From contig NZ_JAHLZY020000001.1 of the NCBI RefSeq assembly GCF_018967865.2, positions 310,001 to 374,000 of the forward strand: a stretch of DNA of 64,000 nucleotides. The letters run 5' to 3'. This document shows positions 9,735 to 19,521 of the stretch, one piece after another. The DNA comes from Hymenobacter siberiensis (lineage in GTDB: Bacteria; Bacteroidota; Bacteroidia; Cytophagales; Hymenobacteraceae). The stretch's first letter is position 1, and the number at the start of each line of letters is the position of its first letter. The notes beneath the pieces were generated by a model that saw only the letters and a list, made by a program, of their open reading frames with translations, did not search any database and was not told the origin of the DNA. The position numbers were made by a program, and so were the translations under genes.

Positions 9735-10634
9735 CTAGAGAATATTATTCAGCTGCTCTTTGATTTTTTCCAGCTCCTCCTTCATGCCCACCACCAGGTG
9801 CTGCACGGTGGCATCGTTGGCCTTGGAGCCGATGGTATTGATTTCGCGGCCAATCTCCTGGGCCAGGAAACCGAGCTTTTTGCCCACGGCCTCGTCGGGC
9901 TGCAGCACGGCCTGCTCGAAGTAGGCGAGGTGGGCGGCGAGGCGCACTTTCTCTTCGGCAATGTCCAGCTTCTCAATGTAGTACAGCACCTCCTGCTCGA
10001 AGCGGGTGGCGTTGAACTGCTCGTGGCTGGTGAGTTCGGCGAGGTGGCCGGCCAGGCGCTGGCGCACATGCTCGATGCGGGCGGGGTCGTGCTGCTCCAC
10101 GGCGGCCAGCTGCTGCCGGATGGTGGCAATGTAGCCCATTATCTCGGTGGTGAGGGTGTGGCCCTCGTCCTGCCGGAACTGCTGCATGGCGGCCAGCGCC
10201 TGCATGAGCAGCGGCTGGAGCTCGGCCCAGGTCACGTCTTCGGCGGCTGGCTCGGCATCGCGCGCCTCGTTGGCGGTGGGGATGACGCCCGGCAGGCGCA
10301 GGGCGGCCAGCAGGGTGGCTTCGCCGGTGGGCAGGCCCAGGCTTTGGGCCACGGCCTGCAGCTCGTGGTAGGCGGCGAGCAGGGCTTCGCGGTTGAGGGT
10401 GGCGGCGGCGCGGGTGGCGGCGGGCCGCACAAAATCGAGGGTGAGGTTGACTTTGCCGCGTAGTACCGCTTTGGCCACGGTGTTGCGGATTTCGAGCTCG
10501 TGCGGGAGCAGGAAGCGGGGTAGGCGTAGGGTCAGGTCGAGGGTTTTGGAGTTGAGCGACTTGACTTCGAGGGTGGCGGTGTAGGCGTCGGTTTCGTGGT
10601 GGGCCTGGCCGTAGCCGGTCATGGAGAGGAGCAT
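9735..10634 (-). CDS. YicC/YloC family endoribonuclease
   Basis: The product is 299 residues, the usual size. The N-terminus SMTGYGQA and the C-terminus with EIGREINTIGSKANDATVQH are the two hallmarks of the YicC/YloC family. Characterised members are endoribonucleases. Two ATGs (10634 and 10622) are possible; the first is used here. A TACTTTTG box about 135 bases upstream on the same strand may be the promoter. In many bacteria the family lies next to gmk; here it does not, since a TonB receptor diverges from it. Confidence 0.93.
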   Translation of the reverse strand: MLLSMTGYGQAHHETDAYTATLEVKSLNSKTLDLTLRLPRFLLPHELEIRNTVAKAVLRGKVNLTLDFVRPAATRAAATLNREALLAAYHELQAVAQSLGLPTGEATLLAALRLPGVIPTANEARDAEPAAEDVTWAELQPLLMQALAAMQQFRQDEGHTLTTEIMGYIATIRQQLAAVEQHDPARIEHVRQRLAGHLAELTSHEQFNATRFEQEVLYYIEKLDIAEEKVRLAAHLAYFEQAVLQPDEAVGKKLGFLAQEIGREINTIGSKANDATVQHLVVGMKEELEKIKEQLNNIL

Positions 10635-10767
10635 CCGAAAGAGAATAGCGGTGAGCAGGAAGCAGGACTACCGGCCGGGGCCGGTGGTTGAGACTGCAAA
10701 GGAACGGCATTCGCGGCGGGCGGCTGGCCGCGTGCCCCGGCGGGCTGCCAAAAGGCGAAAAAGACCG

Positions 10768-10775
10768 CAAAAGTA
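10768..10775 (-). promoter_or_regulatory. Putative Bacteroidota -7 box of yicC
   Basis: TACTTTTG on the minus strand matches the TAnnTTTG consensus of the Bacteroidota primary sigma factor. It implies a leader of about 125 bases. No good -33 TTTG was found. Confidence 0.4.
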
Positions 10776-10917
10776 GTAGCCCCCGGCGGCCCGTGCAGCC
10801 CTGAAATCGGCGCATAACAATAGGGCAATGTGTGGGCTACTATGCCGTAATAAGGCCCCGGTAATTTTACTTCATCAAACCAACATGAAGTGTATGCGGT
10901 ATTATCTACTTTGATTT

Positions 10918-13719
10918 TTGTGGTTGTTTGTGAGTGGCTTAGCTCTGGCCCAGCCGGGTACACTGGCGGGTAAAGTGACCGATAAGAAGACCAGTGAGGG
11001 TGTAATCGGGGCCACGGTGCTGGTGACGGGCACCACGCTGGCCGCCCCCGTGAACGTGGACGGCACCTACACGCTGCCCCTCGACGCGGGCACCTATAAC
11101 ATTACGATGACTTACGTGGGCTACAAGCCGCTCACCTTTCCGGGCATCGTCATCAAAAGCGGCCAAACCACTGCCTTGAACGGCCTGATGGAGGAAAGTG
11201 CCACCAGCCTGACTGAGGTGACCGTGACCGGCGTGAAGCAGACCGGCACCGAAGTGGCCCTGATTCAGGACCTGAAAAAAAGCGAGGTGGTGGTGAGCGG
11301 CATGAGCAACGACCAGATTGTGAAGACCCTGGACCGCGACGCGGCCGAAGTGGTGAAGCGCATTCCGGGGGTGACCATTCAGAACAACAACTTCATCGTG
11401 ATTCGCGGCCTGGCCGAGCGGTACAACACGGTACTGCTAAACGATGCCCTCACGCCGAGCGCCGAAGTGGATACCCGCTCGTTCTCGTTCGATATCCTGC
11501 CCTCATCAGTAATTGACCGGATTCTGATTTTCAAATCGGGTGCGCCGGAGCTGCCAGGCGAGTTTGGCGGCGGCGTGGTGAAGGTGTATACCAAGAACTC
11601 GGTGCTGGAGAACACGACCAACTTCAGCATTTCGGGCTGGGGCCGCTCGGGTACCACTTTCGGCAGCGGCTACCAGCAGAGCTCGCGCAGCAGCACCGAC
11701 TGGCTGGGCTTCGATAACGGCCTGCGCAAGGTGCCAGCCGCCATTGGCGACCAGCCCTACAATAGCAAGGCCGAGCTGAGCCGCGACCAGCTGCAGCAGG
11801 CCATTGGCGACCTGCACAATGAGTGGAAACCCACGCTAAGCACGGCTCTGCCCGATTTGCGCGCCTCATTGGGCCTCACGCGCAAGTTTGAAATCGGGAA
11901 GGTATACCTGAGCAACGTGACTTCGGCATCTTATTCGAATACGCACGAGCAGTACGACGTGCTGCGCCAGCGGCTGGAAACCGGCAGCGGCTCCTACAGC
12001 TACAATTACAACGACTTGCGCTCCCTGACGGCCAGCCGCCTGGGCGTGATTCACAACTGGCAGGCCCGCCTGAACGACCATAGCCGCATCGACTTCCGCA
12101 ACTTCCTGAACCAGTACGGCACCGACGAAGTGGTGCGCCGCACGGGCCTCGACTACGTGCAGAGCGGCAACGGCCGCGAGCGCGACAACTATGCCCTGCA
12201 CTACCAAAGCCGCACCATTTACTCGGGGCAGCTGGGCGGCAGCCACGATGTGGGCGCCGCCCGCAACTCGACCGTAACCTGGGCCACGGGCTACAACTAT
12301 GTGTTTCGCGATGAGCCCGACTACCGCCGCTTCCGCACCGGCCGCGATGTGCCGAATCCTGGCGAGCCTCAGAAGCCGTTTCGGGTGGAAATCAGCCAGG
12401 TGGGCTCGCAGCAGGACAACTCCACGTACTTTTCCAAGCTGAAGGAGAACACCTACATGGCCAGCGGGCAGTGGGAGCAGCGCCTCACGGACCGCGACTC
12501 GACCCGCGCTAACCAGTACAAGCTGCGGGCCGGCTTCTACACCGAATACAAGGAGCGCAACTACGCCAGCCGCTTCTTCTCCTACGTTCCCGGCAACGAG
12601 GAATTCCACAACTACGACCTGGATACGCTGTCCATTGACAAGATTTTCGCGCCCCGGAACCTCGACCCCAAAACCGGCTTCGTGCTGAAGGAAGGCACCA
12701 CCAACTTCGACAGCTACCGCGCCGATAACACACTGGTGGCCGGCTACCTGAGCGCCGTGGCTCCAATTTCGGACCGGTTCAGCATTTCGGGCGGCGTGCG
12801 GCTGGAGTACAACCGTAAGTTTCTGCGCACGGGCGATTCCGCCACGCCGGCTTACGAGGAGAAGCGCTACTTCTTCCTGCCTTCGCTGAACGCCACCTAC
12901 AACTTCAACGACCGCAGCCTGCTACGCCTGGCTGCCAGCCAAACGGTGAACCGCCCGGAGTTCCGCGAAATCGCCAACTACTCGTACTACGATTTTACTA
13001 ACAACGCGAATATCAAGGGCAATAACAAGCTGCGCACGGCCAAAATCTACAACGCCGACCTGCGCTACGAGTTTTATCCGTCGAAGTCGGAGTTGCTGTC
13101 GGTGGGCGTGTTCTACAAGCATTTCACCGATGCCATCGAGCAGGTAACCAACAGCACCAACGGCTCGACCCTGGACCTGGGCTTCCTTAATGCCGCTAGC
13201 GCCTATGATGTAGGCGTGGAAGTAGAGGCCCGCAAAGGCCTGGTTGAGCTGACCGAAAACCCCTTTCTACAGCACATCTCCTTTGTGCTGAATGCCTCCT
13301 TCATCAAGAGCCGCGTGTCGCTGGCCAGCGGCGACGACACCTCCGTGGACAACAACCGCCCGCTGCAGGGCCAGTCGCCCTACGTGGTGAACACCGGCAT
13401 TTTCTATCAGGATGATGACCGGCGCTGGCAGGTGTCGGCGCAGTACAACGTGATTGGGCCGCGCATCCTGTTTGCCAGCAGCAACAAGCAGAACTTTTCG
13501 GTTTTCGAGCTGCCGCGCCACGTCATCGACCTGGCCGTGACCAAGGGCTTCGGCCCCCACCTCGACGTGCGCGTGGGCATCCAGGATTTGCTCAACCAGT
13601 ACACCCGCCAGTACTACGACTCGGACCGCAGCGGCGGCATCAGCAGTGCCGACCGGGGCGCGTTTGGGCGCTTCCGCCGGGGGCAGTATTCCACGGCCGG
13701 CCTCACATATAAGTTTTAA
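10918..13719 (+). CDS. TonB-dependent outer-membrane receptor with interrupted signal peptide
   Basis: The product is 933 residues from a TTG at 10918. It has a short leftover signal sequence ending in LALAQ, then a carboxypeptidase-like regulatory domain (about 14-90), a TonB plug (about 100-235, including VIRGLAERYNTVLLND) and a 22-strand-type barrel ending in YKF. In the same frame an ATG at 10885 encodes MKCMRYYLL, then a TGA at 10912-10914, then FLWLFVSGLALAQ. Replacing the TGA with a sense codon gives a perfect signal peptide, so the gene is probably damaged at this point or contains a sequence error. The TTG start alone leaves no positively charged n-region, so export would be poor. 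The substrate is unknown. It is followed by a perfect palindrome and a terminator. Confidence 0.88.
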   Translation: MWLFVSGLALAQPGTLAGKVTDKKTSEGVIGATVLVTGTTLAAPVNVDGTYTLPLDAGTYNITMTYVGYKPLTFPGIVIKSGQTTALNGLMEESATSLTEVTVTGVKQTGTEVALIQDLKKSEVVVSGMSNDQIVKTLDRDAAEVVKRIPGVTIQNNNFIVIRGLAERYNTVLLNDALTPSAEVDTRSFSFDILPSSVIDRILIFKSGAPELPGEFGGGVVKVYTKNSVLENTTNFSISGWGRSGTTFGSGYQQSSRSSTDWLGFDNGLRKVPAAIGDQPYNSKAELSRDQLQQAIGDLHNEWKPTLSTALPDLRASLGLTRKFEIGKVYLSNVTSASYSNTHEQYDVLRQRLETGSGSYSYNYNDLRSLTASRLGVIHNWQARLNDHSRIDFRNFLNQYGTDEVVRRTGLDYVQSGNGRERDNYALHYQSRTIYSGQLGGSHDVGAARNSTVTWATGYNYVFRDEPDYRRFRTGRDVPNPGEPQKPFRVEISQVGSQQDNSTYFSKLKENTYMASGQWEQRLTDRDSTRANQYKLRAGFYTEYKERNYASRFFSYVPGNEEFHNYDLDTLSIDKIFAPRNLDPKTGFVLKEGTTNFDSYRADNTLVAGYLSAVAPISDRFSISGGVRLEYNRKFLRTGDSATPAYEEKRYFFLPSLNATYNFNDRSLLRLAASQTVNRPEFREIANYSYYDFTNNANIKGNNKLRTAKIYNADLRYEFYPSKSELLSVGVFYKHFTDAIEQVTNSTNGSTLDLGFLNAASAYDVGVEVEARKGLVELTENPFLQHISFVLNASFIKSRVSLASGDDTSVDNNRPLQGQSPYVVNTGIFYQDDDRRWQVSAQYNVIGPRILFASSNKQNFSVFELPRHVIDLAVTKGFGPHLDVRVGIQDLLNQYTRQYYDSDRSGGISSADRGAFGRFRRGQYSTAGLTYKF

Positions 13720-13736
13720 GCCAGAGGAATTTCGGC

Positions 13737-13823
13737 GTAGGGGCGGGGCTTGCCCCCGCCCGTCGGTGAACGGAATCGTAATGGCGGTGCCAGCGTCCGG
13801 GCGGGGGCAAGCCCCGCCCCTAC
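13737..13823. repeat. Perfect 26-base GC-rich inverted repeat
   Basis: The arms 13737-13762 and 13798-13823 are exact inverted copies, beginning GTAGGGGCGGGG and ending CCCCGCCCCTAC, around a 35-base spacer. A degenerate relative is seen at 53165-53240. Confidence 0.9.
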
Positions 13824-13852
13824 AGCGTTCCGCTGAGCCCCGATGTTACCGC

Positions 13853-13892
13853 AAAAAAGCCCGCCGTGCGTCCTGTGCGGCGGGCTTTTTTT
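13853..13892 (+). terminator. Rho-independent terminator
   Basis: GCCCGCCG and CGGCGGGC form the stem, preceded by A6 and followed by T7. The flanking A and T runs make it bidirectional in form. It ends the TonB receptor transcript. Confidence 0.9.
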
Positions 13893-14042
13893 GCGGGCTG
13901 GTCGGGCCGGGGCAACACGATAAGATAATACCCCTCTAACCCAATGGTAACCCCGGGCTGAGCTGTCTGATGGGCTGCTGAACAGACCTTTTTACCGGTA
14001 ATCATCATTCCTTCATCCATCGCCATTTCACCCCGATACCCT

Positions 14043-15731
14043 ATGAAAAAGCTTGTACTCTCGGCCCTCGTGGCCCTTGCCGCGATAGCCGCCGCCACCC
14101 CGCAGGCCCAGGCCCAAACCACCTGCCCCGTCGCTCCTACGCCCATCGTGGTATCGGGCAGCATCACGGCCAACACCACCTGGACCAACAACAATATTTA
14201 CCTGCTGCAAGGCTTTGTGTTTGTGGAAAGCGGCGCTACGCTCACCATTCAGTCGGGCACCATCATCAAGGGCGACCAGGCTTCGAAGGGCACGCTCACC
14301 ATCAAACAGGGCGCCCGCATTGATGCCCGGGGCACGGCCGCGCAGCCCATCGTGTTCACCTCGAACCAGCCGGCCGGCTCGCGGGCCCGGGGCGACTGGG
14401 GCGGACTGATTCTGCTGGGCCGCGCCACCCAGAACATTCCCGCCACGGCCGCCCAGCCGCTGTCCAAAATTGAGGGTGGCCTCACGCCCGATACCTTCTT
14501 CGGGGGCACCGACGACAACGACAACTCCGGTACGCTGCAGTACGTCCGCATCGAATTTCCCGGTGTGGCCTTCACCACCGATAACGAAATCAACGGCCTG
14601 ACCCTGGGTGGGGTAGGGGCGGGCACCACCATCGACCACATCCAGGTTTCGTACTCCGGCGATGACTCTTTTGAGTGGTTTGGCGGCTCGGTGAATGCCA
14701 AGTACCTCATCGCCTTCCGGGGCATTGATGACGAGTGGGATACCGACAACGGCTTCCACGGCAAGGTGCAGTTTGGCGTAGCCCTGCGCGACCCCAACGT
14801 GGCCGATGCCTCCGGCTCGAACGGCTTCGAGAGCGACAACGACGCCCAGGGCTCGAACAACCTGCCCCAGACCTCGGCCATCTTCTCCAACATGAGCAAC
14901 TTTATTGTGCCCACCAGCGGCACGCTCAATACCAACTACAAGCGCGGCATGCACCTGCGCCGCAACTCGGCCCTGAGCGTGTTCAACTCGGTGGTGGCCG
15001 GCTACCCCGTGGGCCTGCTGCTGGACGAGGGCACCGCGCCGTTCTCGGCCACCAACTCGGTGGTGAACGCCACCAACGGCACGCTAGTGCTGAAAAATAA
15101 CGTGTTTGCCGGCTTTGCCCGGGGGGCGGTAGCCACCCGCGTAAACGGCAGCACCTACAACGTGAAGCAGTTTCTGGGCGCCACCAACGACACCACCTCC
15201 ACGGTGGCTTCGCTGAACCTGAATGCCAGCAACTTCGCCCTCACGACTCCCGGCTTCGTGCCCCTGGCTACCACGCCCCTGGCCACCGGCGCTTCCTTCA
15301 CCGATGCCAAGCTGGCGGGCAGCTTCTTCACGCCCGTGACCTACCGTGGGGCCTTGGCCCCGGCCGGCACCCCCAACGCCGACTGGACCGCCGGTTGGAC
15401 CAACTTCAACCCCCAGATTACCTGCTACAACCTGGCCGGCCAGACCCTGGCCGCCAAAGCCGCCGCCGATAAGTCGCTGGAGCTGGGCGTGTACCCCAAC
15501 CCCGTGGCCGGGGCCGCCAAGCTGTCCTTCACGGTAGCCACGGCCACCACCGCCACGGTGCGCGTGCTGGATGCCACCGGCCGCCTCGTGGCCACGGTAG
15601 CCACGGGCCGGAAGCTGGCCGTCGGCCCGCAAATCATCGCCCTGCCCGCCGGCCTGAAGCCCGGCCTGTACATGGCCACGGTAGCCACCGCCGAAACTAC
15701 GCAGTCGGTCCGCTTCGTGGTATCGCAGTAA
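14043..15731 (+). CDS. Secreted protein with T9SS type A sorting domain (beta-helix-like)
   Basis: The product is 562 residues. A signal peptide runs to about residue 25 (ends PQAQAQ). The body has repeated short beta-strands (SGATLTIQSGTIIKGD, GTLTIKQGARIDARG, GDWGGLILLGRA) resembling a parallel beta-helix, with an acidic stretch DDEWDTDNGFHG. The last 80 residues, from LELGVYPNPVAGAAKLSF, are a T9SS type A C-terminal sorting domain, so the protein is predicted to be exported by the SprA/GldKLMN machinery and anchored at the surface. It lies just upstream of an Oar-like TonB receptor, with its own terminator between. The biological substrate is not apparent. Confidence 0.88.
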   Translation: MKKLVLSALVALAAIAAATPQAQAQTTCPVAPTPIVVSGSITANTTWTNNNIYLLQGFVFVESGATLTIQSGTIIKGDQASKGTLTIKQGARIDARGTAAQPIVFTSNQPAGSRARGDWGGLILLGRATQNIPATAAQPLSKIEGGLTPDTFFGGTDDNDNSGTLQYVRIEFPGVAFTTDNEINGLTLGGVGAGTTIDHIQVSYSGDDSFEWFGGSVNAKYLIAFRGIDDEWDTDNGFHGKVQFGVALRDPNVADASGSNGFESDNDAQGSNNLPQTSAIFSNMSNFIVPTSGTLNTNYKRGMHLRRNSALSVFNSVVAGYPVGLLLDEGTAPFSATNSVVNATNGTLVLKNNVFAGFARGAVATRVNGSTYNVKQFLGATNDTTSTVASLNLNASNFALTTPGFVPLATTPLATGASFTDAKLAGSFFTPVTYRGALAPAGTPNADWTAGWTNFNPQITCYNLAGQTLAAKAAADKSLELGVYPNPVAGAAKLSFTVATATTATVRVLDATGRLVATVATGRKLAVGPQIIALPAGLKPGLYMATVATAETTQSVRFVVSQ

Positions 15732-15788
15732 ATATTTGATATAGAGTGTTTTGATTAATTATGGGTGACGTATTGTAGTCCGACTAGG

Positions 15789-15820
15789 AGCCTGCTCCAT
15801 TCGTGGGGCAGGCTTTTTTA
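15789..15820 (+). terminator. Rho-independent terminator
   Basis: AGCCTGCTCC pairs with GGGGCAGGCT (one G-T pair), followed by a T6 run. Confidence 0.85.
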
Positions 15821-15967
15821 TGGGTGGCTGGTTGGTGCCGACGCAAGAATGGTTGTTGCCTTATTGTTACCAACCATTCTGAGGCATAACAATTTCATGA
15901 ATCAATCTTCATGTTAAGCCTTTGGATATCGCCGGAACTTTGTGGCTCAAACATTCCCCCCTTCATC

Positions 15968-18900
15968 ATGAAGTATGTTATTGGACTGCGAGCCTCTCTT
16001 TTCAGCTTGCTTTTTCTGCTCATTCAACACTTGGCTTCGGCGCAGGTAACGACATCCGCACTGAGCGGAAAAGTGACTTCCGACAAAGGCGAAGACCTTA
16101 TTGGGGTGACCGTGGTGGCCACTAACCTGCCCACTGGCACCAAGCGCGGCACCGGCACCGAGCCCGACGGCCGTTTCACGATTCCGAACCTGGCCCCCGG
16201 CGGGCCTTATGAAGTAACCGTAACCTACGTGGGTTACAAAGAGCAGAAGATTGACAACGTATTCCTGACCCTGGGTAATACCACCCGCCTCAACTTTGTG
16301 CTGGCCACCGAGAGCCAGGCCCTGAACGAAGTAGTGGTGGTGGGCAACACGCAGGCTACCAAAACCGGGGCCGGCACCACCGTGGGCCGCGAAGCGCTCC
16401 AGCAGCTGCCCACCATTTCGCGCAGCCTGTCGGACTTCACGCGCCTCGACCCGCGCAATGCCAACGGTTCGTTCGCGGGCAGCTCGTTCCGCTACAACAA
16501 CGTGACCTTGGACGGGGCCGTGAATAACGACGCCATCGGCTTTTCGCCCTCGCTGGGCGGGCAGAGCGGCACCAGCGGCCTGCCCGGCGGCTCGGCCCGC
16601 GCCAACCCGATTTCGCTTGACGCCATTCAGGAAATTCAGGCCTCGGTGGCCCCTTATGATGTGAAGCTGGGCAACTTCACGGGCGGCTCAGTGAATGCCG
16701 TGACGCGCTCCGGTACCAACGAGGTTACGGGCTCGGTGTATGGCTACGGCCGCAACCAGAACGTGACCGGCCGTAGCATCGACGGCGAAAAGGCCCGCAT
16801 CGGCTCGGATTACCACGACTACCAGACGGGTTTCCGCATCGGCGGCCCCATCATCAAGAACAAGCTGTTCTTCTTCACCAACGCCGAAATTGCCCGCCGC
16901 CAAGAGCCGCAGTTCTACGCCGCCGGCACGCCCGGCTCGCCGGTAACCACGGATTTGGCCCAGGCCATTACCAGTAAGCTGAATAACTACGCGGTACGCA
17001 ACGCCGATGGCTCGTTGGGCACGGCCAGCTACAATGTGGGCGAGTACGGGGCCTACAACATCCACGCGAACAGCAACAAGATTTTCGGGCGTATCGACTT
17101 CAACCTGAACGATAAGACCAGCATTGCGCTGCGCCACAACTTCATCACCTCGGAAGCCACTAATCTGGAGCGGTCGGGCAGCCTGTTCAAGTTTGGCTCG
17201 CAGGACTTCACCCAGCACAACGTGCAAAACTCGACGGTGCTGGAGGTGAAGAGCAACTTCAGCAGCAAGTTTGCCAACAACCTGATTCTGGGCTACACCA
17301 ATATCCACGACTACCGCGACCTGCTGGGCGGCCAGGCCAACCTGTTTCCGTCGGTGCAGATTAACAACGTGGGCACTACGCCGGGCACGCTCGGTACTTC
17401 AAGCTACTACTCGGGCTCGAACCAGATTCTGCTCGGCTCGGACCGCGAGGCCAGCATCTTCAACACCCGCCAGAAGACGTTTGAGCTCACCGACAACTTC
17501 ACGTACTACGTGGGGGCGCACGCCCTCACGCTGGGCACGCACAACGAGTTCTACAACATCGACTACGGCTTCATCAACTCCTGGAACGGCCGCATCGAGT
17601 ACAACAACGTGAACGACTTTCTGGCCGACAAGCCCAGCCGCATCCGCGGTACTTACAACAACGGCACGGTGGGCGACAACTCCTACCAGTACAACTACAA
17701 CAACCCGTCGGCGGCCTTCAACATCAATTTTTACAGCGCCTACCTGCAGGACGAGTGGAACGTGACCGATAAGCTGAAAATTACGCCCGGTATTCGTTTC
17801 GATATTGCCTCGCTGCCCACCAAGCCGGCCCTGAATACGGCCCTGGTGAACAACCCGCAGAACGACGTGAACACGCTGAACCAGACGTACTCGCATACGC
17901 CCTGGACGCAGCTGAATAATAATTACCTGGGCCAGGTGCAGTTCTCGCCCCGCCTGGGCTTCAACTACGATGTGAAGGGCGACCAGTCGTTCGTGATTCG
18001 CGGCGGCTCGGGCATCTTCACCGGCCGCGTGCCGTTTGCCTGGTTTGGCTATGCCTACTATAACAACGGCGTGAATTTCAACTCGGTAGACTACAATAAC
18101 ATTCAGTCGGCCAGCAACACGGGTCCTAAAACCATTTACCTTAACACCAACCCGAACAACATTTACAGCCAGCTACCCACGGCCAACTATAACCCTAACA
18201 ACCTGAAGGGCAGCCCTACCGAGGCAAACCTGGTGGACAACAACTTCAAGATGCCGCAGGTGTGGCGCTCGTCGCTGGCCTTCGATGTCAAGCTGAAAAC
18301 CGGCACCCGCTTCTCGGTGGAAGGCCTCTATACCAAGACCTTGCAGGACGTGCAGTTTGAGAACATCAACCTGAACGACAAGGTGACCTACCTGGCCAAC
18401 GGCCCCACCGAGAGCCCCGTGTACGCCAGCGGCAAGGTGAATTCGGGTTTCTCGAACGCCTTCTTTCTGACCAACACCCAGAAGGGCTACCGCTACCAGC
18501 TCACCGGCTCGGTGGGCCAGACCATTAACAATCTGGTGGATGCCTCGGTGGCCTACACCTACGGCCAGAGCCGGGACATCAGCAACGGCATCCGCAACTC
18601 GCCCCAGAGCAACTGGGAGCTGAACCCGGCCCTGAACGTGAACAATCCCGCCCTGGCCTACTCCAACTTCGACCTGCGCCACCGCGTGGTGGCTTCCATC
18701 AACCTGCACAAAACCTTCGCCCAGCGCTTCACCGGCTACTTCACCTCGGTGCTGACCTATGCCAGCGGCTCGCCCTACACTTGGGTGTACAACAACAACT
18801 TCTTCGGCAACGGCCAGCAGAACGTGCAGTTGGCTTACATCCCGACTTCGGGCTCCGACATCGTGTTTGTGAATAAAGGGGCCGGCCCCGTGGTGCCCAC

Positions 18901-19396
18901 CACCAACCCCAACGGCTACGGTGTGGATGCCTCCGGTGCCCAAAGCGCCGCCTTCAACAGCTTCGTGGACAACGACAGCTACCTGAAAACCCGCCGGGGT
19001 CAGTACACCGAGCGCAACGCCGGCCGCACCCCCTGGAACAACCAGGCTGACATCCGCCTGATGATGGACGTGAAACTCGGCAACCTGGAGGCCAACGCCG
19101 CCGGCATCACGCCCAAGGCCCACACCATCCAGGTGTCGCTGGACATCATCAACTTCGGCAACTTCCTGAACAGCAACTGGGGCCGTCAGTACTTCGTGCC
19201 CAACACCTTCAACTCGACGCTGGGCACCGGCCTCACGCAGGTGGGCTACGCCGATGGCGCCGGCGCCATCTCGACCAGCTACAACGCCAACTCGTTCAAC
19301 CGCCCGGCCTTCACCTACGGCACGCCGGCCACCTACTCCATCGACCAGCTGGCCTCGCGCTGGCAGGGGCAGCTGGGCCTGCGCTACTCGTTCTAA
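15968..19396 (+). CDS. Oar-like TonB-dependent receptor
   Basis: The product is about 1,142 residues from the ATG at 15968, which places a classic signal peptide (MKYVIGLRASLFS..., cleavage after ASAQ) at the N-terminus; the longer in-frame extension to 15911 does not. A carboxypeptidase-like regulatory domain follows (about 27-115). Then comes a plug with LDAIQEIQASVAPYDVKLGN and GGSVNAVTRSGTNEV, characteristic of Oar-type receptors, and a large barrel ending LGLRYSF. It is an outer-membrane protein driven by TonB; the substrate is unknown. Neighbour to a T9SS cargo upstream. A strong terminator follows. Confidence 0.93.
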   Translation: MKYVIGLRASLFSLLFLLIQHLASAQVTTSALSGKVTSDKGEDLIGVTVVATNLPTGTKRGTGTEPDGRFTIPNLAPGGPYEVTVTYVGYKEQKIDNVFLTLGNTTRLNFVLATESQALNEVVVVGNTQATKTGAGTTVGREALQQLPTISRSLSDFTRLDPRNANGSFAGSSFRYNNVTLDGAVNNDAIGFSPSLGGQSGTSGLPGGSARANPISLDAIQEIQASVAPYDVKLGNFTGGSVNAVTRSGTNEVTGSVYGYGRNQNVTGRSIDGEKARIGSDYHDYQTGFRIGGPIIKNKLFFFTNAEIARRQEPQFYAAGTPGSPVTTDLAQAITSKLNNYAVRNADGSLGTASYNVGEYGAYNIHANSNKIFGRIDFNLNDKTSIALRHNFITSEATNLERSGSLFKFGSQDFTQHNVQNSTVLEVKSNFSSKFANNLILGYTNIHDYRDLLGGQANLFPSVQINNVGTTPGTLGTSSYYSGSNQILLGSDREASIFNTRQKTFELTDNFTYYVGAHALTLGTHNEFYNIDYGFINSWNGRIEYNNVNDFLADKPSRIRGTYNNGTVGDNSYQYNYNNPSAAFNINFYSAYLQDEWNVTDKLKITPGIRFDIASLPTKPALNTALVNNPQNDVNTLNQTYSHTPWTQLNNNYLGQVQFSPRLGFNYDVKGDQSFVIRGGSGIFTGRVPFAWFGYAYYNNGVNFNSVDYNNIQSASNTGPKTIYLNTNPNNIYSQLPTANYNPNNLKGSPTEANLVDNNFKMPQVWRSSLAFDVKLKTGTRFSVEGLYTKTLQDVQFENINLNDKVTYLANGPTESPVYASGKVNSGFSNAFFLTNTQKGYRYQLTGSVGQTINNLVDASVAYTYGQSRDISNGIRNSPQSNWELNPALNVNNPALAYSNFDLRHRVVASINLHKTFAQRFTGYFTSVLTYASGSPYTWVYNNNFFGNGQQNVQLAYIPTSGSDIVFVNKGAGPVVPTTNPNGYGVDASGAQSAAFNSFVDNDSYLKTRRGQYTERNAGRTPWNNQADIRLMMDVKLGNLEANAAGITPKAHTIQVSLDIINFGNFLNSNWGRQYFVPNTFNSTLGTGLTQVGYADGAGAISTSYNANSFNRPAFTYGTPATYSIDQLASRWQGQLGLRYSF

Positions 19397-19417
19397 TTCG
19401 CAAGCCTGCCACTCTTC

Positions 19418-19452
19418 AAGCCGCCGCTTCCCTTGGGAGCGGCGGCTTTTTT
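19418..19452 (+). terminator. Rho-independent terminator
   Basis: AAGCCGCCGCTTCCC pairs with GGGAGCGGCGGCTT around a two-base loop, followed by a T-run. Confidence 0.92.
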
Positions 19453-19521
19453 ATGCGTCGGCCCTTTGCCCAGGCCGTAACTTGCCGGCCCATCGGCCCA
19501 TTCATTCTCCGCATTTCTCCC

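Larger units (their letters stand above)
13720..14042. other. Intergenic region with palindrome and terminator
   Basis: This 323-base gap holds a 26-base inverted repeat (13737-13823), a strong terminator (13853-13892) and about 150 bases of leader or promoter region before the secreted beta-helix-like protein. No ORF is credible. Confidence 0.7.

Noticed and set aside
9675..10463. A plus-strand open frame across the AT-rich gap and yicC
   Set aside because: It is mostly the antisense of yicC and has no recognisable domain.
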